DNA from: Purshia tridentata
Taxonomy: Eukaryota; Streptophyta; Magnoliopsida; Rosales; Rosaceae
DNA length: 21,774 bases
NCBI GenBank assembly: GCA_003254885.1
Contig: QANT01001140.1
Span: 1-21,774 of the forward strand
Direction: 5' to 3'
Shown here one piece after another: positions 14,092 to 21,774 of the stretch (positions are counted from its first letter, which is position 1; each line of letters begins with the position of its first letter). The position numbers and the translations under genes are program-made. Under the pieces are notes generated by a model, which did no database searches, was not told where the DNA came from, and saw only the letters and a program-made list of their open reading frames with translations.

Positions 14092-14317
14092 TTTTTTCAG
14101 GTTATGGCCTCCATTATCCAAAAAATTTTTAAAATGAAATTTCAGTGAAACAATGTATAAATTAAACCACTCAAACGAAGTAATTTGTAGAAGAATTATA
14201 ATAATTTTTTTCAGGTTATGGTCTCCATTATCCAAAAAATTTTTAAAATGAAATTTCAGTGAAACAATGTATAAATTTAACCACTCAAACGAAGTAATTT
14301 GTAGAAGAATTATAATA
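14092..14317. repeat. 113-bp direct tandem duplication
   Basis: Two abutting copies of 113 bases (14092-14204 and 14205-14317) differ at only about two positions that I can see (GGCCTCC/GGTCTCC and AAATTAAACC/AAATTTAACC). The unit opens TTTTTTTCAGGTTATGG and contains a short minus-strand ORF by chance. It lies in the IPCS upstream region. Confidence 0.93.
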
Positions 14318-14684
14318 AAAATTGAAAATTTTATTTTATTTTTAACCCTAACTTTTTGTTTGATCTAATCCCCTCTATTGCAATTACTTTTCATTAACGC
14401 ATAAAATTTTCAAAGGGTGGGTCTAGAATTCGATATAATGACGAAATGCAACTCAAATATTATTGGATACAAGAAAAATGCATTGTAAACATGGTAGTGT
14501 CACGTTCCATGCATTGTTAAATATATTGTATAGGAGGCATCCATATTTTCACTTTTGGCTTTACTCCTAAGCTTGTGCTGCTTTCGGAAAGAAGCAAAGT
14601 CAGATTTCCTTACCCGTGCAGCCAAGAAAGTCAGCTTGATACAGTTTCTCTGAGCACCCCACCATTTCAATACACTCATTGGGC

Positions 14685-14721
<37 letters not shown>

Positions 14722-15096
14722 CAATAAGATGGAAAATTCACCCGAAATAAGTAACCGAGGTGGAAAATAAATAGCCTGCAGCAGTGGTTGGCCTCATATT
14801 TCCATTTCAGGGAAGGCAGAAAATTGAATTTATTAAAAGGCAAGTGGAAAATAAGTTAACATACTACTCACTTATCATTATATGCACATTTAAATTGATG
14901 AAACAGTTCACCTCAGGACACATTTGATCCACTCCTGGCATCTAAAGTAACCGGCGGATCCAGGGCTCCTGTTATCTTTCCGGGGAAATTAAATATAAAA
15001 TACAATACGAGTGAAGGCGCCAACTGCAGATTTTGTACAGTGCCAACCCGGCCAACTGAAGATATATTCTAACTATGAGATGTAATCACCGTAAAA
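14318..15096. other. Intergenic DNA between the IPCS promoter and the DUF3527 3' end
   Basis: No gene is supported. The part nearest 15096 should be the 3' untranslated region of the DUF3527 gene, which is read on the minus strand. The region contains the compound microsatellite at 14685 and otherwise unremarkable AT-rich sequence. Confidence 0.5.
14685..14721. repeat. Compound (GT)n(GA)n microsatellite
   Basis: About nine GT units are followed directly by about nine GA units. A clear simple-sequence locus in intergenic DNA. Confidence 0.95.
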
Positions 15097-17991
15097 CTAG
15101 ACCCTCCCCACTGGAGAAAGGGGGGGATATGAGACATATCTTGCAGGGACTTCCCCTTCAATACGATTTGGAGCACTTATTCCAGAAGTTTTTTCTTCAA
15201 ACGAGTTCCTTGATTCTGAGAACTCACATAGATTCCAACTGTCTAATACTGCTATACACATGGAGAATGCTTGTAAAATTGAGAATGAAGAATTGAACTC
15301 AACTGAATAGATCCCATCCTTGAATGGGGACAAACTGAAAGCAGGCTGCTTTTCCTGTAATCCTCCCTGTTGAAATGTATTGAAAGCAAAAGACAACATC
15401 AGTTGGAAATTTTCAGAACAAAATGGAAAAATGGAAAAATGGATAAGGATCAGCCTGGTCCTGGTTCAAGGAAAACACCATACCTGAGGGAAAAGCTCAA
15501 ACCGATCTGTGATCGGACAGACCTTATGTGAAGTCAATTTCTCACCTACTTGATTCTGATTATCAAATATCCTAAGTTTGCAACCCAAATCCCAACCTCC
15601 ACAGTCACATAACCCACCTGAATTCCAACGTTCAATCAGTGATGATGGTCCTCCATTACTCGGTAGACTATGGACGCCACCTGGAAGTATGACTGTTGTG
15701 CTAATGAAACCTTGACTACCAACAAAAGGCTTACTCCGTACATCTTCCCCAGAATAAGAATGCCGTCTCACCCTTGACAAACACTCTTTTGAACCAACCG
15801 CAGGCAAGTTACAATAGTTATCACTGTGGTGCCAGTATGCGGTGGATTTCATATTGATCTTTCTTGGGGTTTTGACAACTCCAGCTGCAAGCTCATCATT
15901 TGGCTGGAAGTCTGAGGTTTGACAATCTGCCTGTCGCAGGCTTACAGAAAACAGAACAAACTCTCTCACACTAAATTGATCCGGTCTAATTGAATCAAGA
16001 AACTGAGAACCAGAAACCTTCATTTGAGCAACAACATTACGGATGTATTCATGACCTTTGCCTTTCCTGCCTTGATTTATCCAAGTTCCATTCTTTTTCT
16101 TGACTTCCCGGATGCTGAAGAATGTGTAGATGCAGCTGCAATCATCCTTTCTCGAGGTATTTAACTTCTTCATTGTGGCTGCAAGAATTTCAATGTCATT
16201 GTCAACAGCAAATGTGAACAGGGGAAGGCCATTCTTAACTGAAACTCGAAAAAGAGCTTGAGCTGTTGATTGTCTACTGTTCTTGTCCTTGGATGATTCA
16301 TTGACATTAATTTCCCTACAACTAGGCATGCCTAGCTTTACTTTCCCTGGCTGCTCAGACAAAGAATCCACTTGCCCCTCAGATGATTTACAAGCCTTAT
16401 TTGTTGACAAGGAATCTTTCTCAAATGGCTCCACTAATTGATGGCAGTTTGCCACCTTTGGCTTTAGCAGTGGATCCAGTAACCTTCTCAGAGGGCTGGA
16501 CCTAGCTTTTCCAGTGGCATTGGACTTATCATTGTCTGAAGTCATGGTATTCTCCAAACCGGGTTTAGCTGGAAAAGTTGTTGAGCTCAGCTGCTGTGTG
16601 TCTAAACATTCTTTATAACTGGAACTGTTACTCATCTTACCCACACCAATGTTTAATCGGCGAAAAGGTGAAGAGCTTCTTACTTTTTCAGCAGTTGCTT
16701 TGCTTGGTTTTAAATCCGATCCTTTATAAGGCTCAGTTACAGTTGAAGATGTAGATACTGCTGTTGTGTTTTTTCCTTCTAGAATTCTGCCTCTGGACGG
16801 GTTCATTCTTTTCTTAGCTGACTGTGATGGCGAGCTAGGTGTATTAGATTGAAAGCTGACACTTGCTGCATCTGCAGAGCCAAGCTGTTTTACCCCCGAG
16901 TGTTTACTTTCAACTTCAGAAGAAAAATGGCATGAGTGTGGGAAATCGGAATTGAGCTCTGCATGGCAGGCGTCCTTAGGTCTCTCTGGGAAGCTTCTTC
17001 GAGTTGTTTGTGGTACTCTTTGACCAAGCATTGTTGACTCAGAAATGTGGGAAACCCCAGAATGATTGTTTTCAGGGAGATCCCTAGGCAAAAGCAGAAC
17101 AACTTTCTTGCATCCTTCAGAGATACCTAGTTCAAAATTCTCTGAATATGGCTGCTGTAACTTATCTGCTTTCTTCATAAATTCACCATCTCGAGTCTTT
17201 TTCTTTGCCTTTATATGTGTAGCCATTTCAAAATGCGGGCCAGTTTGCGAACTTCCTTTTTCTGGCTCACAATTTGGCCCTGAATCTTTTCTCTTGCACT
17301 GTTCCACCTTGATGTCCATATGGCTTTTGCAGAAAGACTTATCTGTTCCAAGGAACTTTTCCGACCCATTCAAGGTGTTACTCTGGTCAGCTTTAAGATC
17401 TTGAAATTTTCCAATCCTTTCTCTAAAGGAGTTGACAACTTCAGAATGGCCTTCCATTGAAGATGTCATGAAATGAGATTGCAGTGATGGGCGGTGCATC
17501 CTAGGACGAGCAGGAGAACAACTGTGACCTCTGCTAGAATAGGTGGATGATCCATCTGTTGAAAAACATGAGGTCGTATTACTACTGGATGGTGAACACC
17601 TGCTACTTCTATATGGCATCTGTGTATGGCTATTCTGCCATTTTTGTAAGCGCCCCCAGTCAAGGACCCCAACATTTAAAACTTTCTCCTGGAGGTTTTT
17701 TCCTCTCTCAAGATAACTTGGCAACTTTGACATGTACTTAACCAGTTCATCTGCTTCAGCTGTCTTTCTATCAATCCGTTGCTTTCGCTTGTTCTCAACA
17801 GAATCAGATGGGAAATCTTTTACATTTTTGGTAATCACATGATGGAGATCAGCATAGGACAAACTAGGCTTTTCTGATTTGAACTTGTCTTGTAGATTTA
17901 CGCTTGTGTCTGCTTGGCGCAATATTTTTCCAGTTGTTCCTAGAGATTTTTTATCATTTGAATTCCTTATGGATTCTAAATAGCCATCCAT
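15097..17991 (-). CDS. DUF3527-family protein, function unknown
   Basis: Two coding exons, 17991-15484 and 15366-15097, join in phase 0 across a 117-base GT-AG intron to give 925 residues. Without splicing the first exon reads only a few codons on. I recognise a plant-specific DUF3527 protein (some Arabidopsis members carry the misleading label 'hepatocyte growth factor activator, putative'). The N-terminal block has LSYADLHHVITKN (44-56), a basic stretch ENKRKQRIDRK (66-76) and VLDWGRLQKWQ (109-119). A Ser-rich segment follows (129-160), then a long hydrophilic, probably disordered middle. The conserved domain starts near 575 (ALFRVSVKNGLPLFTFAVDN). It includes a short Cys cluster, Cys795, Cys797 and Cys804 (CDCGGWDLGC), and ends in YPPLSPVGRV. 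No signal peptide or membrane segment is visible. No biochemical role is known to me. The start is the first ATG after a leader acceptor at 18106 and gives an N-terminus continuous with conserved sequence. Confidence 0.92.
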
Positions 17992-19830
17992 GGTAGTATC
18001 TGCAGGGGCCTGGTTTATCGTACTTGAAAAATCTTGCTACAAGGAAGCTCCATATGCATCTTTTTCAACTGTACATTTTGGGTGATTCACAAAAATGCAG
18101 GTCAGTCTGAAGATAAAATAAAGAAAAAAATGAATACAGCCCAAAAAATTGAAATACTAAAACAAGGTTTTCCAAAATAAAATGAAGGTAATGCTAAAAT
18201 GAATACTACATATAATCCTTAAAAATATGCACATAGACATGCTAAGTAAACAAAAACTTGAACTTTCCCTTTGTAGTTTAAACAAGTCATGAAGCAAAGT
18301 AACAAAGTCACAGCCTTTAAAAAATAAATAACTTCCAGAAATACTATTATACTGAGTAGACTTTGCTTTTCTCACGAACTATTTGGTTAATTGACATATG
18401 AAATTTTCCCTGTGCACAAGTAAAAATACAAAATAAGAAAGTCACAGCCCTCCCTCGTAAAGCCACCAGAAAAAGAAAAAAAAAAAGGTGGACGGTCTTC
18501 CCCAATAACGTTTCTCAACATTTTAGACTACATAAGTATCATTTGAACATGAAACACATTCTAACATTGCAGTATTCACTATGATAACACCAGGAAGTCT
18601 ATAGTTCTGTCGTTCTGGAATCTATCAAAAATGAATATTCTACTTTTCATGAAATTCATATCAATCAGCAGAAACACAATACATTAGGTATCTTGATTCT
18701 TCAATCTTGACGTTCCAGCAGCATACATAGATTATTAACTAATGCAGTTAATTCCCATAAAGTAGTTAAAGGCCATCATCCAGTTAGTATTTATCCAATA
18801 CAACTCATAAACTCAAGCAAGCAGCCATGAAAATAAGCTCTCAGACTCAGATATTTCAAATCTTACGATCACAAGGAGAAAATGGCAGTCAGATGGTCTT
18901 GCTCCCCTATGCTCAAAAAGTATCTAAATGATTGGGCAACTTGAGTGGTTTTCAATTTCCTATTAGATACAAATACAATGCCTTTAATTGTAATTTCATA
19001 ACATAAAATTGCGAAAAGTTTTCATCCTCATAACTCAACTAGGCTAAGAACTAGGTACATTGCATAGATATTAAACTATCAATCAATTCACAAAGATTAT
19101 GGTGATGGTGGAAATAGACTTTCATGGCACGAAATTGAAACTTGGTGCAATAAGACAATTGGGGACGGGGTATATGCAGGGAAGCATACTCGAGCTAGGA
19201 ATTTGGTGGTCCATGAACACCCGAATCTCAAAAATTTAAGATAAGGTAAAAATGAACTGTCACCGAGGAAAAGACAAAGCTCGCCAGCTATCCAAAACTA
19301 GAGCGCTCTAATTTTTTAAAATTTCTAAGAAGTTCATCCCCGTTTGGTCATTATAAAATAATGACAGAAAAGGAAGTGCTTTTAGTTTTCTCACACTTTC
19401 CCAGTTTCCAAACAGCGAGTAAATAATTAAAATTATCAAATTCCGAACAAGAAGAAAACGCAAAACTATAAAACAAACTAAGCAAAAAAATCTAAGAAAC
19501 AGCAAAAAAATTAGAAAGTTACATCCAAGGCAAACGAAATTTCTTGCTTAACAAACAGAAAGTCATCATAGGCATAGTACTCACCAGAGAGTGAATCTTG
19601 GTCATGCAAAAGCAGGAAACGCCATTAACGGAAACCACTACCGACTCGGAGACGAAGCAGTACGTGTCGGTGGTTCATAGGTGTGTGAAAGCACAGAGAT
19701 CAAAGAAGAAGTGGAGGCATAGTTCAGCCTCGTAATCCAAATGATTGCCTTTCTCTTCCCCAAACTCCAACACCTCTCAGAATATTAAGCTAAAAAACTC
19801 ACACTCAGAGCTTGAGAGAGAGAGAGTTGT
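17992..19830 (-). other. DUF3527 gene 5' leader with a ~1.5-kb intron
   Basis: On the minus strand CTCTCTG|GTGAGTAC (exon ending at 19585) is a near-perfect donor and TCTTCAG|ACTGAC (exon starting at 18106) a good acceptor. Together they define a 1,478-base leader intron (19584-18107). The first leader exon would run from roughly 19830 to 19585 and contains a CT-repeat (minus strand) near 19814-19828, a common plant leader or promoter feature. The intron is AT-rich and holds no gene. Transcription start is not determined. GGCCCA/TGGGCC motifs at about 20039 and 20135 could belong to the promoter. Confidence 0.6.
18065..19677 (-). other. Three chained upstream ORFs in the DUF3527 leader
   Basis: In the spliced leader three short ORFs follow each other with overlapping stop/start codons. 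The first, 17 codons (MNHRHVLLRLRVGSGFR), runs from 19677 to 19624 and ends in TAATG. Next is MAFPAFA (19625-19602), ending in ATGA. The last, of 20 codons starting MTKIHSL, begins at 19605, crosses the splice junction (19585|18106) and stops at 18065, 73 bases before the main ATG. A separate MPPLLL uORF lies farther upstream. Their translation is inference. Confidence 0.4.
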
Positions 19831-20489
19831 CTTACTGTGAATGTGAACGAGTGTCTGTGTGTGGTATTTTCTGGCTGGAGCTAATTTGTTTTGTACTGTG
19901 AGTTACAAACACTCAAAGCGGGTAGAGAGAGAGAGAAAACAGATCTTTTTCATCGGACGGCTAAAAAAGAAGACTGGATCATCGGGCGGTCACATCAGAG
20001 AGGCTCCTTGAAGAAAGAGTCGAAAGACAGTATGCTCCTGGGCCCCACTTTAGAAGGCCATTTTATTTTATTTGTTCCTACCAGCTGATCTCGTATTTAA
20101 GGATCCACTATTAAAAGGTTTGATAAAAACTGTAGGCCCATCCTTAATTGGAAATTAATTTTGCTAAATATTCTTTCGTTTTCTCCTGTCTAACTTTTAG
20201 CTATTTCTTATGATTCTATGAAAAATGAAGCAAAACAAAAAACAAATTTTTTATGTATAATTTCTATTACATCATTATTTTATTCTTAAGTGAGCTGAAG
20301 CCTCTTATTTTCAATTGTGTTGAGAAAGATGATTATAAATTTATAATATTGAGATGATAATTTTGTATAAAAAATTATGAAATTACACTTATTGTGGGAA
20401 CATTTCTTAGCTTTATACTTGACTGTACTTTAAAATTCATTTATAACAAGTAAAATATTAACACATATACTATCAGATTAATGATTATA

Positions 20490-20524
20490 AAAATTATAAA
20501 TTTGAGATACAAATTTATAATTTT
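20490..20524. repeat. Perfect 15-bp inverted repeat
   Basis: AAAATTATAAATTTG (20490-20504) and CAAATTTATAATTTT (20510-20524) are exact reverse complements around a 5-base loop. The arms are almost pure A/T, so chance is more likely than for mixed sequence. It could also be a remnant of a foldback element. Confidence 0.75.
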
Positions 20525-21023
20525 AGCACTCCTTAAATGTTTTTCAATTAAAAGGTTTCAAATCCGAATACATAAAGGAGAGAGTTTCTATCTTCGATTA
20601 AATAGGCCCATTTCAATTCTCCTAGCAGGCTGGCACTACTTGATTGAAGCAATATTAGTGTAGGTAAGCTTCTTCTTTTTTTCTCCTTTTTAGCTAAAAT
20701 CTCAAATAATTATGTAGATCATAGAACATATGTGAAAGATATTATTCAGTACTGGATTATTGTTAGAGTTACACATGATGGACTAATATCAAGTGATTGC
20801 CTTTTTTTTTATCCCAAAAATAAGATGTACTAAAAAGATGAAAGAGGATATGCTTTTGATCCAGCGCCTAAGTTGAAAGTGATCACTTTAATCTCAAAAG
20901 GGGGATCAAGCAAAGCAGTATGTAAAAAAAGAACAGGAAAAGGGATAAGGCTGTAATGAGAAAGGCTAGTAATAAAATAGGACTTGAAGGCTTTAAGGCA
21001 CAACGCAGTTGAAAAGGGAATTA

Positions 21024-21039
21024 AAGGCTTTAAAGCCTT
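21024..21039. repeat. 16-bp perfect palindrome
   Basis: AAGGCTTTAAAGCCTT is its own reverse complement. A related AAGGCTTTAAGGC lies about 40 bases upstream, so GGCTTTAA is locally repeated. Purpose unknown. Confidence 0.7.
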
Positions 21040-21339
21040 AACATAATCATTTCAAGGTAGATCCAAGAATATCATGATTCTATGTTGAAATGATCGGATG
21101 CATTATACACATATAGTTGGTTCTATGATGGCCATGATTCATATTTATGAAAAGTTTGTAATTTATTTATACAAGAATAATGTCTATATGATCTTTTACT
21201 ATTAAAAAAAAATATATTTACAATCGAAATTTTGTTGCGAATGTGAAATAAAATAAAACTATAAACCTCCACATTTGGGATTTCAATTCAAATGATATAA
21301 AAAGTGAAATAAACACTAAACTCTCAATACATACATATA

Positions 21340-21357
21340 AATATATATATATATATA
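21340..21357. repeat. (AT)n tract flanking the foldback element
   Basis: An AT dinucleotide run directly abuts the left end of the foldback element. A matching run (21758-21774) abuts its right end and continues to the edge of the window. This fits insertion into a TA-rich target or simple repeat. Confidence 0.8.
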
Positions 21358-21757
21358 CAGGTCGACTTTATTGTGGGATTTTTACAAACTTCTAATTTGT
21401 GGAATCTCCTTATGAGGCTCACACGAGTTGTTTTGTATCAATCCGAATCGTTCATTTTTTACATCTTCATTGATTGATCATCATTGTAAAAAATTAGCCA
21501 AATCGGAAATTATTTGCCTATCTAACTTTGATCAAATAAATGGACGAACCAAATATTTTTGAGGAAATTGTTCATTTGTTTGATCAAAGTTAGATAGACA
21601 AATGGTTTCCGATTTGACTAATTTTTTGTAAGGATGATTAGTTAATGAAGATGTAATAAATGAATGGTTCGGATCGATACAAAACGACTCGTGTGAACTC
21701 CATAAAAGGATCTTACAAATTATAAGTTTATAAAAATCTCACAATAGAGCCTTGCTG
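21358..21757. mobile_element. MITE-like foldback element with ~190-bp inverted arms
   Basis: The left arm (21358-21547) and right arm (21568-21757) are imperfect reverse complements over about 190 bases, joined by a ~20-base spacer, giving a 400-base unit. Ends are CAG...CTG. Matching blocks include TTTGTATCRATCCGAA, CACACGAGT, AAATCGGAAA and ATCTAACTTTGATCAAA. Flanks on both sides are (TA)n. No coding sequence is present, so any movement would need a transposase supplied elsewhere. The superfamily is unclear: CAG ends could suggest hAT, while long arms resemble Mutator-type foldbacks. Target-site duplication cannot be sized inside a TA run, and the right flank is cut by the window edge. Confidence 0.8.
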
Positions 21758-21774
21758 ATATATATATATATATA

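Larger units (their letters stand above)
19900..21357. other. Intergenic DNA upstream of the DUF3527 gene
   Basis: No gene is supported. The first ~200 bases are probably promoter, including a GA run near 19924-19938. The rest is very AT-rich with the hairpin and palindrome listed separately. Short ORFs here lack any recognisable domain. Confidence 0.5.

Noticed and set aside
14600..14660. Possible microRNA locus (CAGCCAAG, similar to the start of miR169)
   Set aside because: The match to the remembered miR169 sequence ends after about 8 bases and no complementary arm forming a precursor hairpin was found nearby.
17066..17404. 112-codon plus-strand ORF opposite the DUF3527 gene
   Set aside because: It is the antisense reading of a long conserved coding exon, has no family resemblance, and such shadow frames are common.

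Overview
This is a stretch of plant nuclear chromosome, almost certainly from a eudicot. The evidence is AT-rich non-coding DNA, many short GT-AG introns with T-rich 3' ends, and four genes whose spliced products belong to plant families. I cannot name the species. No rRNA, tRNA, CRISPR, phage or bacterial feature was seen, and no intact transposase or retrotransposon ORF.

Layout: (1) positions 1-944 are AT-rich upstream DNA and the leader of gene 1, with a telo-box and an 80-bp tandem duplication. (2) 945-2353 (+) is a five-exon gene for TIM10, a small chaperone of the mitochondrial intermembrane space (85 aa). (3) 2354-3995 is a tail-to-tail gap holding a decayed copy of the 3' end of the next gene. 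(4) 3996-7661 (-) is a ten-exon receptor-like cytoplasmic kinase of the brassinosteroid-signalling-kinase family, closest by recall to BSK5 (490 aa). One of its introns carries a minisatellite. (5) 7662-10916 holds the BSK5 leader and promoter, then unremarkable AT-rich DNA. (6) 10917-13561 (-) is an eleven-exon inositol phosphorylceramide synthase (IPCS, 283 aa) whose C-terminal tail looks frameshifted. (7) 13562-15096 holds the IPCS leader and promoter with ACGT-core elements, a 113-bp tandem duplication and a compound microsatellite. (8) 15097-17991 (-) is a two-exon DUF3527 protein (925 aa) with a leader split by a ~1.5-kb intron and carrying chained uORFs. (9) 19900-21774 is AT-rich intergenic DNA ending in a 400-bp foldback (MITE-like) element.

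The genes do not form a pathway. TIM10 serves mitochondrial protein import, BSK5 relays signals from plasma-membrane receptor kinases, IPCS makes a sphingolipid in the Golgi, and the DUF3527 protein has no known role. What links them is position: from memory, Arabidopsis keeps TIM10, an IPCS and a DUF3527 gene together on chromosome 2, and BSK5 beside a DUF3527 gene on chromosome 5. The window therefore looks like an old block that Arabidopsis has split between duplicated segments. I found no convincing new multi-gene system. The observations worth checking are gene-structure and repeat-driven changes: the duplicated terminal exon, the IPCS tail, a duplication that appears to supply or remove a splice donor, chained uORFs, and the foldback element.
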